DNA from: Muribaculaceae bacterium
Lineage (GTDB): Bacteria; Bacteroidota; Bacteroidia; Bacteroidales; Muribaculaceae
Direction of reading: 5' to 3'
DNA: 64,000 bases
Assembly: GCA_910573745.1 (NCBI GenBank)
Contig: CAJSYI010000010.1
Span: 1 to 64,000 of the forward strand
A model generated the notes under the pieces. The model made no database searches, was not told where the DNA came from, and saw only the letters and a list, made by a program, of their open reading frames with translations. Shown here piece after piece: positions 41,859-49,596 of the stretch. Both the position numbers and the translations under genes were made by a program. Within the stretch, counting starts at the first letter, position 1; every line of letters starts with the position of its first letter.

Positions 41859-42359
41859 TCAGTGCCATTTGAATTTTCGGGTGAGATAGGTGACGAGTGC
41901 CACTGAGACCACCCAAAAGAAGATTATCAGGGAGACAAGCGAATTTATCTCTTCGGAATGTATGGCATGGGAATTTGCGAAAATTACCAATGCGAGAAAT
42001 ACGAACAGCCATATCAGGGAAAAGAGGATTATGTAGGCGGCGAGTGCCGGAATGATGACGCAGTTTCTTGCGGTCTCCATCTTATCGGTCATCGGCTTGA
42101 CTTTGGCGTTGAATGTTGCAGCCATCTCGGTCGCGGACTTCTGGAGATTCTCACTGACTGCCGATGAGAACTTTTGTGCGTCCATAGGAGAAGCTGCCTC
42201 CCGGATTTCATTGATGATGTAGGGAGCCTCTTTCATGAAGAGCCGGATCTGCAAGGCGAGGTCGCTCTGCGCCTCGATCTCTTTCTGCCGCAACTCGTCG
42301 TCTCTCGTCTCGGCTATCGCGCTGTCGATGCCGGAGACATCAATCTTTTTAAGAGCCAT
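41859..42359 (-). CDS. mobilization-associated membrane protein
   Basis: A 166-residue protein from ATG 42359 (MALKKIDVSGIDSAIAETRD). It has a coiled-coil N-terminal half (EIEAQSDLALQIRLFMKEAP, SAVSENLQKSATEMAATFNA) and two transmembrane helices (IIPALAAYIILFSLIWLFVF and SLVSLIIFFWVVSVALVTYL). It follows the relaxase gene by 11 bases. The layout and place match the accessory membrane proteins encoded after relaxases in Bacteroidota mobilizable transposons, which may connect the relaxosome to the coupling protein. That role is inferred from context. Codons upstream of 42359 run into the relaxase gene and were excluded. Confidence 0.65.
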   Translation of the reverse strand: MALKKIDVSGIDSAIAETRDDELRQKEIEAQSDLALQIRLFMKEAPYIINEIREAASPMDAQKFSSAVSENLQKSATEMAATFNAKVKPMTDKMETARNCVIIPALAAYIILFSLIWLFVFLALVIFANSHAIHSEEINSLVSLIIFFWVVSVALVTYLTRKFKWH

Positions 42360-42370
42360 AATATAATCGG

Positions 42371-43567
42371 TTATCTTCGGATTCCTTTTCTTCTTACAAT
42401 TCCTATCTTGGAGCGGGCTGCTGCGGCACAACGACGGGCGCGGGCTATCTCTTCCTCGATGTCGTCACGCTTCTTCGGGAGGTCGTTGTTCGATGCCCCT
42501 CCGCCGCCGGAAACATAGACGGGAGTGTTGAGAAACGACATGAAGCTCATCGCAACGGCGAAGTGGTAACAAGCCTCGTTGATAAGGACGGCCCAGTTCT
42601 CCACCTCCCGGAAATCAAACTCATCGTCGAACACGCGCATGACTTGTTCCGAGATAAAACGGGTGTGGGTCTCGTCATCATGGACAATATCGACACGCCG
42701 TGTGTCTGGTCTGTAAGCGGCATAGTCCGGGCGAATATCGGATTCCCTGCTGTCGGCTTTTGTCTGCCTATCCTGTGCCGGGTGCAATTTGTTCCATGTT
42801 TCTTCAAGTTTGGATGCCATAAGGTTGCGGCCTTTGCCAAGCTCGGATGCCTTGAACTTGGCGTTGCCTTTTTTCAGGATATATCCACGGATTACACCCT
42901 TTTCATCAGTTCTTATCTTGACATCATATCCTTTCGCTTCAAGCCGGGCAAAGTAATCGTCAAGCGACCATTCGCCCATTTTTGACAGGACATCAAGACA
43001 GTCACGGCTGACGGACTTGCTGTTTATGTCGTGGATATTTGTCGCTGTCTGCCAGCCTCGCTTGCGTGCGATGCGTTCCGCCGCCCGTTGTGCCCGAAGA
43101 TGGATGTTTCGGTCATTGTTGATGTTCCCATTTTCGTCAAGACGGCTAACAACCGCATGGAGGTGAGGTATGCCGCTGTCGGATTCGAGGTGCAGCCACA
43201 CGGTTGACTTGCTTCCGGCGAGATTGGTTCTCGGAGAGAGCTGCCGACCCTTTTTGTCCCTCATCTCCTGACGGTCAAACTCGGTCACGAAATCCTGCCA
43301 GAGCTGTTTCCAGTTATCAGGAGTGAAGTTGCGCGTATGCTCAGGCGCAGGACTGATCTCTATTCGGATAAGGTTGTTCTTCATGCGTGGTCGGGACATG
43401 GAATCAAGCCTGACCGAGTTCCATATCCCCAAAGGGTCTATGCCGGGAGGGAGGAAGTTGTCGCAGATATGAAATATTTTCTCCGGATGCTTCTTGTTCG
43501 CCGACACGCCTGTAATGTAGTTCAGGGCGTTGATGCCGTGTGATATTGATTTTGCCTTCGCGATCAT
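42371..43567 (-). CDS. relaxase/mobilization nuclease
   Basis: A 398-residue relaxase of the MOBP-like type in Bacteroidota mobilizable elements. It nicks one strand at oriT, stays bound to the 5' end and pilots it to the recipient. The N-terminal MIAKAKSISHGINALNYITG is characteristic; the catalytic tyrosine is probably Y17 of ALNYITG. The metal-binding histidines are seen as H126 (WLHLESD) and H135-x-H137 (IPHLHAVV). The C-terminal part is helical and basic. It lies 4 bases after the accessory protein gene at 43572-44027 and is followed by a membrane protein, giving a three-gene mob operon. All key residues are present. Confidence 0.9.
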   Translation of the reverse strand: MIAKAKSISHGINALNYITGVSANKKHPEKIFHICDNFLPPGIDPLGIWNSVRLDSMSRPRMKNNLIRIEISPAPEHTRNFTPDNWKQLWQDFVTEFDRQEMRDKKGRQLSPRTNLAGSKSTVWLHLESDSGIPHLHAVVSRLDENGNINNDRNIHLRAQRAAERIARKRGWQTATNIHDINSKSVSRDCLDVLSKMGEWSLDDYFARLEAKGYDVKIRTDEKGVIRGYILKKGNAKFKASELGKGRNLMASKLEETWNKLHPAQDRQTKADSRESDIRPDYAAYRPDTRRVDIVHDDETHTRFISEQVMRVFDDEFDFREVENWAVLINEACYHFAVAMSFMSFLNTPVYVSGGGGASNNDLPKKRDDIEEEIARARRCAAAARSKIGIVRRKGIRR

Positions 43568-43571
43568 GTTT

Positions 43572-44027
43572 TCAAATTTTGATAATGGTTTTTCTTGTGC
43601 GCGGACTTAATCGTCCACCGTTTATCACGGAGTTAAGAAATTCTGTGACGGCGTTGGTAATCGGCACTACCAGCCTGTACCAGTCGAGCATGAAGGAGAC
43701 CTTTTGAAAAAGTATGATTCTCGCATCATGCTTCATTCCGGCAAGTGCGTTGGCGAAGTTGAGTATATCGACACGGCAACCGTCGAGGTTGTGAAGCAGT
43801 GCCGATTCCTCTTCGGTCAGTGCCGATGGAGGCTCGTAGCCCAAGGCGCGCTGCCTCATGTAGTCGCTCGGAGTAAGGTTGCATCCGGCGGCAATGTCGT
43901 GTATCTTCTCACGCTCTGCGGCTGTCATCTTGGTAGTGACGGTGCATGACCGCAAAGCCTCCGGCGGCAACTTCTTTCGCCTTGTCTTTCCGGCATTATT
44001 GTCGGGGCTATTATCTTTATGATTCAT
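43572..44027 (-). CDS. relaxosome accessory protein (MobC/MobA-like)
   Basis: A 151-residue accessory protein from ATG 44027 (MNHKDNSPDNNAGKTRRKKL). After a basic start comes the ribbon-helix-helix-like part SCTVTTKMTAAEREKIHDIA, then AGCNLTPSDYMRQRALGYEP. A helical C-terminus (LDGCRVDILNFANALAGMKH) follows. Such proteins bind oriT and help the relaxase open the strands. It is the first gene of the mob operon, and the presumed oriT lies just upstream at 44028-44187. It is the intact counterpart of the broken accessory gene at 1620-2030, though from a different branch. Confidence 0.8.
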   Translation of the reverse strand: MNHKDNSPDNNAGKTRRKKLPPEALRSCTVTTKMTAAEREKIHDIAAGCNLTPSDYMRQRALGYEPPSALTEEESALLHNLDGCRVDILNFANALAGMKHDARIILFQKVSFMLDWYRLVVPITNAVTEFLNSVINGGRLSPRTRKTIIKI

Positions 44028-44187
44028 ATAATCGGATATTCGTGATTTGTAAAACTGATTATCGGGTGCGAGCCTGCGAGCGGCCATGCCCCTGACCGTA
44101 GGGAGGGGCGAGGCGTTTTGGTGCAACCGAGCGGAGCGAGGGTAACACCAAAACATATCTCGCAACACTTCTCAAAAAACACTGTCT
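44028..44187. other. candidate oriT
   Basis: The spacer upstream of the mob operon holds a perfect 9-bp inverted repeat, GTTTTGGTG (44115-44123) and CACCAAAAC (44146-44154). Inner ACC/GGT extends it. GC-rich flanking sequence includes GAGGGGCGAGGCG-like units. Position and inverted repeat fit an origin of transfer. The nick site cannot be read from sequence alone. Confidence 0.5.
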
Positions 44188-44640
44188 TCAGACCTGTACT
44201 TCTGGATATTCATGGCACATCTGATTCGGCTCTCTATCTGCAAAGAATCCGTTAGACACCAGTTTTCCGTCGGAGTTCTTCCAGCCCATTATGCAGGAGA
44301 ACGAGACTGCCGAGCCGATACGCGAGTTATAGATTGCCACCAGCCCTGCGGTCTCCATTCTCGCAAGGATATTGTGCATCTTCTTCCGTCCAAGATTCCA
44401 TTTCTCTGCAAGGCCGATTTCCGAGAACTGCGCCTGACCTGGTTTCAGGTTGAGCGGTCTGCGGAAAGTGCCGTCATATCCGGGAGAGGTACGCATCTCT
44501 TTCAGCAGTCCGCTGAATATCGCCATGTTGCTGATTGCGTTGCCGTTGTTGTCGGTCGTTGTTTCCGACAGCCATTCCACGGCTTCCGCTGTCAGCCAGA
44601 TGTTTACCGATGAAAAGGGATATATGTTTTGTTGTTCCAT
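44188..44640 (-). CDS. winged-helix hypothetical protein
   Basis: A 150-residue protein from ATG 44640 (MEQQNIYPFSSVNIWLTAEA). A central winged-helix-like part (GQAQFSEIGLAEKWNLGRKK, then MHNILARMETAGLVAIYNSR) is followed by a strand-rich end. Proteins of this form regulate transfer or replication genes in small mobile elements. The gene lies between the oriT region and another hypothetical gene on the same strand. A 15-bp palindrome TTGGCA-AAA-TGCCAA at 44668-44682, just upstream of its start, could be its own operator. The longer frame back to 44931 is shadow. Confidence 0.6.
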   Translation of the reverse strand: MEQQNIYPFSSVNIWLTAEAVEWLSETTTDNNGNAISNMAIFSGLLKEMRTSPGYDGTFRRPLNLKPGQAQFSEIGLAEKWNLGRKKMHNILARMETAGLVAIYNSRIGSAVSFSCIMGWKNSDGKLVSNGFFADREPNQMCHEYPEVQV

Positions 44641-44667
44641 GTTCCTTGTTTTCTTATAGATAGTGTA

Positions 44668-44682
44668 TTGGCAAAATGCCAA
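44668..44682. promoter_or_regulatory. palindromic site upstream of the winged-helix gene
   Basis: TTGGCA-AAA-TGCCAA is a perfect 6-bp inverted repeat 28 bases upstream of the ATG at 44640, next to an AAACTTTG (a near -7 box) on the minus strand. A repressor site is plausible. Confidence 0.45.
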
Positions 44683-44890
44683 AGTTTGGATTTTTACAAA
44701 GTGAGATTTATGTACGATGGTTTTATACTTCGGTCTCCTTGTCCTTCTGTCTTTCAACCCATACTCCGATGATATTCTGATAATGGTGGATTGCATTTTT
44801 GAATATTCTTCATGTGTTTCTTCCGATAATTTTCTAATTGAAGAATATGGAACAATGAAAACGGAGGGAAAAGGGGATGGCAATGATTCT

Positions 44891-45382
44891 CTATTTCTGC
44901 ATCGGCGCATTAGACGGCGTGTTTCCGGCATTATGATTGGTACCCGTAGTCTGCAATTTCGGGAGGTTGTTCAACACCGTCTGTATGTCCTGCCTGTCGG
45001 AAGATACTGTAAGCAGTGCTGTGGTGATGTCTATTATCTCTTCCTTGCCTACATATTGCGACACCGATTTCATCAGTATGAGTGCCCGCTTCTGCCGATG
45101 TGCGCGGATGCCGTCCACATCCCCGGTTTCCTTGTCGCATCCGAAGTTGAGATAGCGGTTGAGTGCGGAGCGGTCATACTGCGGCATGGTCTCCAACGTG
45201 CTTTTCCCTGCGGCAATCGAGAGCATGGAGCGGAGTGCGTCGGCCTCGTAGGGGGTACATCCGCCAAGAAACTCCATGATGACTTGGGTTTTCCTTTGAT
45301 TCCCGGATTTTGACTCTTTGGATTTGGTATCCGATGATTTACCGGTCTTTCCTCCCGGCGTGGTTGTTATGTCTGTCGGCAT
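44891..45382 (-). CDS. hypothetical mobilizable-element protein
   Basis: A 163-residue protein. The N-terminal 35 residues are Thr-, Ser- and Lys-rich and disordered (MPTDITTTPGGKTGKSSDTK). A helical core follows (CTPYEADALRSMLSIAAGKS, then ALNRYLNFGCDKETGDVDGI, then HRQKRALILMKSVSQYVGKE), and the tail is disordered again. I do not recognise a family. It sits between the excisionase-like gene and the winged-helix gene on the minus strand. In that position many mobilizable transposons carry a small element-specific protein. A 198-residue frame on the opposite strand is its shadow. Confidence 0.6.
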   Translation of the reverse strand: MPTDITTTPGGKTGKSSDTKSKESKSGNQRKTQVIMEFLGGCTPYEADALRSMLSIAAGKSTLETMPQYDRSALNRYLNFGCDKETGDVDGIRAHRQKRALILMKSVSQYVGKEEIIDITTALLTVSSDRQDIQTVLNNLPKLQTTGTNHNAGNTPSNAPMQK

Positions 45383-45409
45383 AGTCTTTAATGATTTGAT
45401 TTGTGAGGG

Positions 45410-45649
45410 TTAAAGAGGCTTCTTGTTCGCGAGATAGTGGGCGGCTTCGGCGTCTATTTCGTCCTGCGAGGATATGCGGACGCTCTTGAGGTATGCGTCG
45501 AGGTCATCGGGGTCGAAGAAGCATATCTTTCCGCTCGGCTTGTACATGGGGATTACGCGCCGCATCATCATCTTGCGGAAGTACGACAGGGAGAAGCCGA
45601 GATAGTCTGCGGCTTCCTGAGAGTTGAGAAGTTTTCGTTTAGTCTGCAT
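45410..45649 (-). CDS. excisionase-like helix-turn-helix protein
   Basis: A 79-residue HTH_17 protein from ATG 45649 (MQTKRKLLNSQEAADYLGFS). A second helix and wing follow (LSYFRKMMMRRVIPMYKPSG, then KICFFDPDDLDAYLKSVRIS). This is the usual form of recombination-directionality factors of Bacteroidota mobilizable elements, which work with the tyrosine integrases encoded at 48.4-50.7 kb. A consensus promoter (45758-45729) and a leader of about 70 nt lie upstream. A TTG two codons earlier is in frame but the ATG is preferred. Confidence 0.8.
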   Translation of the reverse strand: MQTKRKLLNSQEAADYLGFSLSYFRKMMMRRVIPMYKPSGKICFFDPDDLDAYLKSVRISSQDEIDAEAAHYLANKKPL

Positions 45650-45728
45650 CGACAAAAGTTTTTTAGTTGATATTCTTTGTTTTTAGAATGTGCTGATTGA
45701 TAGACTTGTCAGCCTTTTGATTCCGATG

Positions 45729-45758
45729 CAAAATTACAGCCGTCCCCGTGTGGCACAA
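45729..45758 (-). promoter_or_regulatory. promoter of the excisionase-like gene
   Basis: On the minus strand TTG (45758-45756) and TAATTTTG (45736-45729) are separated by exactly 19 bases. Transcription should start near 45722. Confidence 0.75.
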
Positions 45759-45792
45759 TGTGGGTCTCACGGGGAAAGGTTAAAAATGACAA

Positions 45793-45828
45793 ACGCACCA
45801 TACGCTGAATTTCAGTCGTATAGTGCGT
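45793..45828 (-). terminator. long hairpin, terminator of the DUF4143 operon
   Basis: ACGCACCATACG (45793-45804) pairs with CGTATAGTGCGT (45817-45828) with one mismatch (a G-U wobble in the minus-strand RNA), and the inner CTGAA/TTCAG continues the stem. On the minus strand it is followed by TTGTCATTTTTAA, which fits an intrinsic terminator after the gene ending at 45874. Confidence 0.65.
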
Positions 45829-45873
45829 CGTTAAAACGAATATGTCTGTTGTAAATGGGGATAAGCCGGATTA

Positions 45874-46284
45874 TTACGGGATTCTGCGCCTTGAACGCCA
45901 TTCCTCTATGGCTTCATCAATGGATTTGCGGTAATTCCGGTTGTCCTCGGTGGCATGGCCGGCGCAGATGTCGGAACGGTGCTTGTCGTAGTATGACCTG
46001 GCGATGCCGCAGCGTTGCAGGAACAACCGCACCCATGTCTCAGCCTCTTTCCTTGGGCTGATGTTACTCGCCACGGCAAAGACCATGTAGCAGACCCGCA
46101 GTTTCTCCTTCGGCAGCACGGCAATGGATTTTGCCTCTTCCCTTACGTTGAGGAAATTGGCAAAATCGAGAGGGGTACAGTTCTCAAACTGGCTGTCGTT
46201 GCAGACATCGTGTATCGCCATGCACAAGCCCAGTTCAACCACATCACGCCACTTGGCGGTTTCAAGCAACAAACCTCCGTTCAT
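45874..46284 (-). CDS. hypothetical protein of the ATPase operon
   Basis: A 136-residue helical protein (MNGGLLLETAKWRDVVELGL, then FLNVREEAKSIAVLPKEKLR, then WVRLFLQRCGIARSYYDKHR). No domain recognised. Its start overlaps the stop of the preceding gene by 4 bases, and a hairpin terminator lies 46 bases downstream. It is the last member of a three-gene operon headed by the DUF4143 ATPase. Confidence 0.6.
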   Translation of the reverse strand: MNGGLLLETAKWRDVVELGLCMAIHDVCNDSQFENCTPLDFANFLNVREEAKSIAVLPKEKLRVCYMVFAVASNISPRKEAETWVRLFLQRCGIARSYYDKHRSDICAGHATEDNRNYRKSIDEAIEEWRSRRRIP

Positions 46285-46904
46285 CGACCTTCCCCTTTCT
46301 CCATGCGGTCAAGGTCGTTTATAATACTTCCGGCTATGCCGTTCAGTTTCGTGGCAAGCGCATACAGGTGTGAGGCTTTGAGGGAAAAGACATCCCCGGC
46401 GCGCCGGTTCTCATGCTCGTATTCAGCATATATTCTCCTGACATCGGTCTGCCGCCTGTCATGTTCCGCCTTTGCAGCATCGCACTCCTTCTCAGCCTCG
46501 GCATACTCTTTTGAGCCGAGAGGTAGATAGTCAAGGCGGTGGTTCAGCTCGCAGTACCGTTTCCAGTAAGGGTTAAGTTCATCAGAAGCCTTTTGAAATA
46601 TGGCATGGTAATGTCGGGAGTGAGCGTTTGCAATCCCCCGGAAATCAATGCCGTCAAGCCGCCCTATATTATTAAGGAGTGTCGTGGTCTCTGCTTTGAG
46701 GGAAATAGCTATCTCACGTAATCCTGACAAATCCTCACCTGCCATAACCTCCGCATCGGCTATAAGCGCATTGGTGTCCTGAAGGTCGTAGTAGAACCGT
46801 GCAAGCTCATACGCCTGTTCAAAAGACATCGTACTACCATTGCAAGCGGCAACAATCCCATTGACTTCATCGAGCCGGTTTGCGATATTTATAGATTTCT
46901 TCAT
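46281..46904 (-). CDS. coiled-coil hypothetical protein
   Basis: A 207-residue protein from ATG 46904 (MKKSINIANRLDEVNGIVAA), mostly helical. A long coiled coil spans roughly residues 100-165 (KEYAEAEKECDAAKAEHDRR, QTDVRRIYAEYEHENRRAGD). Ends in LNGIAGSIINDLDRMEKGEG. It overlaps both neighbours by 4 bases, so it is made together with the ATPase and the 136-residue protein. No known function. Confidence 0.6.
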   Translation of the reverse strand: MKKSINIANRLDEVNGIVAACNGSTMSFEQAYELARFYYDLQDTNALIADAEVMAGEDLSGLREIAISLKAETTTLLNNIGRLDGIDFRGIANAHSRHYHAIFQKASDELNPYWKRYCELNHRLDYLPLGSKEYAEAEKECDAAKAEHDRRQTDVRRIYAEYEHENRRAGDVFSLKASHLYALATKLNGIAGSIINDLDRMEKGEGR

Positions 46905-48232
46905 AAAAACATTGTCATATATACCGGGAGACACAATACAGTGCCATCCTTGCGCATATCTTTCGTATATACAAGATATTCATTTTTAATTCTTGACGAA
47001 AATTTAGAGCAGAAAGCATCCAATGAGGCATGAGCCTTGTAACCGGACGATTTCACCTCGATTGGGCTAACCTTGTCTCCGTCTGAAATCAAGAAATCAA
47101 CCTCGTAATTGTGTTTTCCGCTCTCTGTCGGAAATGTATAGTAGTGCAGTTCGTGGCCTGCGGCCTTAAGTATCTGCGCCACCACATTCTCGTAAACATA
47201 GCCGAGGTCGGCACTGAGTTTGTTGCTCAGCAGTTTTTCATATATTACATTCTGTGTGAATTTTTTATCCCAAAATGCAAGTGTTACGAAAAGTCCGGTG
47301 TCACCGACAAACATCTTGAAACGGCTTGTGTCATGGTGCAACGACATCCCGGCACCCGGATCGTTGGCATGGTATGACATATTGACCGTCATTGACTCCT
47401 TCATTTCCGACAGCACGTCCGCAAGCTCGTGACTTCTTGCCCCGCCTGTTGAACTCCACGCCATATAACGGTTTGAATTGCGTGTCAATTCCGACGGAAT
47501 GTTATGGAACAGCAGCGATGCGTTGCCGGATGGGTCTATGCGGTTGAAGTCGTTTTCATAGAGAGTGATTATTCCCCGTTTCGAGCGATCGACCTTCTCC
47601 ATATTGTTCGTCTCTATATAAGTGGCGACGGCCTGCGGCATACCTCCCACAAGCATATACAGCCGGAAATCGCGCATGAGTGAGCGGTTGGCTACATCCC
47701 CAAGAGATTTTCGGTCTCTGAAACATTCCTCAAGCATAGGTACGGACACTCTGTCACCTAAAGCCCACCTGAACTCCTCGTAATCCATCGGGTACATATT
47801 GACCGTAAGTTCCTCGCTGGGTATCAGTATCCCATCAACATTTTTCCTTATAGAAATCAGCGAGCCGGTCTCAATATAGTCATAACGACGGTCTTTAACG
47901 AGATATTTTATGGCCTGTCGTGCCTTGGGGCAGTTCTGCACCTCATCGAAGATGATGACAGACTTCCGTTCAATCAGCTCAACATGATATATCATCTGCA
48001 GGCGCATGAATATGAAATCGAGGTTTGACACGTCATTGAACAAATCCCGTACCTCGTCGCTGCACTCGACAAAATCAATCAGTATGTAACTGTCATACTC
48101 GGCGCGTGCAAATTCCTCGGCAATCGTTGACTTTCCGACCCGTCGCGCGCCTTTTATCAACAAGGCTGTGGAACCGTTGTCCGATTCTTTCCATTGTTGC
48201 AGTTCCCGGTATATCTTTCGCTTGAATATCAT
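46901..48232 (-). CDS. AAA family ATPase with DUF4143 domain
   Basis: A 443-residue ATPase from ATG 48232 (MIFKRKIYRELQQWKESDNG). The AAA_14 domain has Walker A GARRVGKST near 28-36 and Walker B VIIFDEVQN near 92. A winged-helix part follows, then the C-terminal DUF4143 domain, which ends in a PD-(D/E)xK-like fold (YEVDFLISDGDKVSPIEVKS). This architecture is common in Bacteroidota, often many copies per genome, and its role is unresolved. The nuclease-like end has D...E-x-K arranged as in restriction-like folds. Its promoter contains a direct repeat, and it heads a three-gene operon. Confidence 0.85.
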   Translation of the reverse strand: MIFKRKIYRELQQWKESDNGSTALLIKGARRVGKSTIAEEFARAEYDSYILIDFVECSDEVRDLFNDVSNLDFIFMRLQMIYHVELIERKSVIIFDEVQNCPKARQAIKYLVKDRRYDYIETGSLISIRKNVDGILIPSEELTVNMYPMDYEEFRWALGDRVSVPMLEECFRDRKSLGDVANRSLMRDFRLYMLVGGMPQAVATYIETNNMEKVDRSKRGIITLYENDFNRIDPSGNASLLFHNIPSELTRNSNRYMAWSSTGGARSHELADVLSEMKESMTVNMSYHANDPGAGMSLHHDTSRFKMFVGDTGLFVTLAFWDKKFTQNVIYEKLLSNKLSADLGYVYENVVAQILKAAGHELHYYTFPTESGKHNYEVDFLISDGDKVSPIEVKSSGYKAHASLDAFCSKFSSRIKNEYLVYTKDMRKDGTVLCLPVYMTMFL

Positions 48233-48256
48233 GTAATAGCCATTGTTTAACAGGTG

Positions 48257-48286
48257 CAAAGATAATCAATCTCACACGATTCTCAA
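48257..48286 (-). promoter_or_regulatory. promoter of the DUF4143 ATPase operon
   Basis: On the minus strand TTG (48286-48284) and TATCTTTG (48264-48257) are separated by 19 bases, with the predicted start near 48250, about 18 bases before the ATG. Confidence 0.75.
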
Positions 48287-48325
48287 AATGTTTTAGGCTG
48301 TATTTGGCACGATTCTCAAAATGTT
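48275..48325. repeat. 18-bp direct repeat over the ATPase promoter
   Basis: CACGATTCTCAAAATGTT occurs at 48275-48292 and 48308-48325, 33 bases apart (about three helical turns). The first copy includes the TTG of the promoter. A dimeric regulator binding the same face of the DNA is a good explanation. Confidence 0.7.
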
Positions 48326-48366
48326 AGCCTTGTGCAAATGTAACTTGCTGTCAGGCAATGACATTT

Positions 48367-49596
48367 TTAGTCGTTTTCTTCTTTTTCATTTCTCTTCTCA
48401 AACATCTTGTCAACGAGGTTGACAGCCTCAATCTTCTTACTGTCAACAATTTTTGCGTAAATCTGCGTTGTGCGGACATCGGAATGCCCCATCAGCTTAC
48501 AGGTCGTATAAAGGTCTGCTCCTACGGTCATCATGAGTGTTCCGAATGTATGGCGGGATGTGTGAAAAGTCAGATGTTTGTCTATTCCGGCGGATTTTGC
48601 CCAAACCTTGAGAATCTTGTTGATTGTCATCAGAGACGGCAGCCCTGAGAAAATGGGGGAGTTTTCATCTTCATTTCTTTCAGGAAGCCATGCGAGCGCA
48701 TTGTTGGAAAGCGGGATATAAACAGGTGTCGATGTCTTCTTCATTACAACCGACAGCAGGTATCTGCCGTCATTCATCTGCACATCTTTCCATTTCAAGG
48801 CGTAAATGTCGCTCATTCTAAGTCCGCAATAGCATGAAAACAGGTATGCCTGTTTCACAACCGGATTATAGCAATCGGTGGCTGTGATTTTCTTTAATTC
48901 TTCAATCGTCAGGAACTGTCGTTGTGATTCGGGCTTTTTCACACGTTCTGCCGCAGAAAGCAGCATGAACGGATTTTCGCCGAGTACTTCCGCACGGACA
49001 GCGGCATTGAGCGCAATCGAAAGCTGGGAGATATAGCTCACCGCCGTGCCTTGCGATATACGGCCTTCCTTTGGCGCGTATGCACTGTTCCTAATTCCCT
49101 CGCTCACCTTGTTCTGCCTGTTGTATGAGTTCTGCAGCCAGTCGATGAAGCCGAGTGCCCATTTCTTGTCTATATCACCCATGCGGGTCTTTTTGCCGTA
49201 CAGTGTCACGACTTTAATAACACTGCCCAAAAGTGCTATATTGCGTATGCCCTTGCGTTCCTGCGCGGCCTTGAATTTGTCGAGCCAGTCCGTCAGCAGA
49301 AGTTTCTGCCACCCGGCATTGCGCCTTATTCCGGCCTTTCCGTTGGTTATGTCTATTATACGCTGGGATTTTATGGCTTCCACTGCGGCACGGGTCGCCC
49401 TGTTCTGCTCCTTGACTTTCGCGCTGACTTCAGGAAGCAGATAGAGTTTAAGAAACTCATAACTACGTTTCCCATTGACATATATGTCAAGATAGAAGGA
49501 TTCTGAACCGTCAGCGAGTTTCTTGGTGCGCACTCTGACAGGTTCTTTGAGTTTTGTTTTCTTTTTGGGAGAGGTCATATTATTTAGTTTTGTCAT
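48367..49596 (-). CDS. tyrosine recombinase, second of tandem pair
   Basis: A 409-residue site-specific tyrosine recombinase. The arm-binding part is VRVRTKKLADGSESFYLDIY and a SAM-like core domain follows. The catalytic domain has R in CGLRMSDIYAL, HTSRHTFGTLM with the H-x-x-R pair, and MGHSDVRTTQIYAK with the last His and the tyrosine nucleophile. All catalytic residues are visible. Its ATG directly follows the TAA of the preceding integrase gene. ATG 49578 is an alternative. Tandem, related but not identical integrases are a feature of several Bacteroidota mobilizable elements, in which both are needed. Confidence 0.9.
   Translation of the reverse strand: MTKLNNMTSPKKKTKLKEPVRVRTKKLADGSESFYLDIYVNGKRSYEFLKLYLLPEVSAKVKEQNRATRAAVEAIKSQRIIDITNGKAGIRRNAGWQKLLLTDWLDKFKAAQERKGIRNIALLGSVIKVVTLYGKKTRMGDIDKKWALGFIDWLQNSYNRQNKVSEGIRNSAYAPKEGRISQGTAVSYISQLSIALNAAVRAEVLGENPFMLLSAAERVKKPESQRQFLTIEELKKITATDCYNPVVKQAYLFSCYCGLRMSDIYALKWKDVQMNDGRYLLSVVMKKTSTPVYIPLSNNALAWLPERNEDENSPIFSGLPSLMTINKILKVWAKSAGIDKHLTFHTSRHTFGTLMMTVGADLYTTCKLMGHSDVRTTQIYAKIVDSKKIEAVNLVDKMFEKRNEKEEND

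Noticed and set aside
44717..45313. 198-codon plus-strand frame
   Set aside because: Antisense to the 163-residue gene and extends into its upstream region; the residue pattern is not protein-like.
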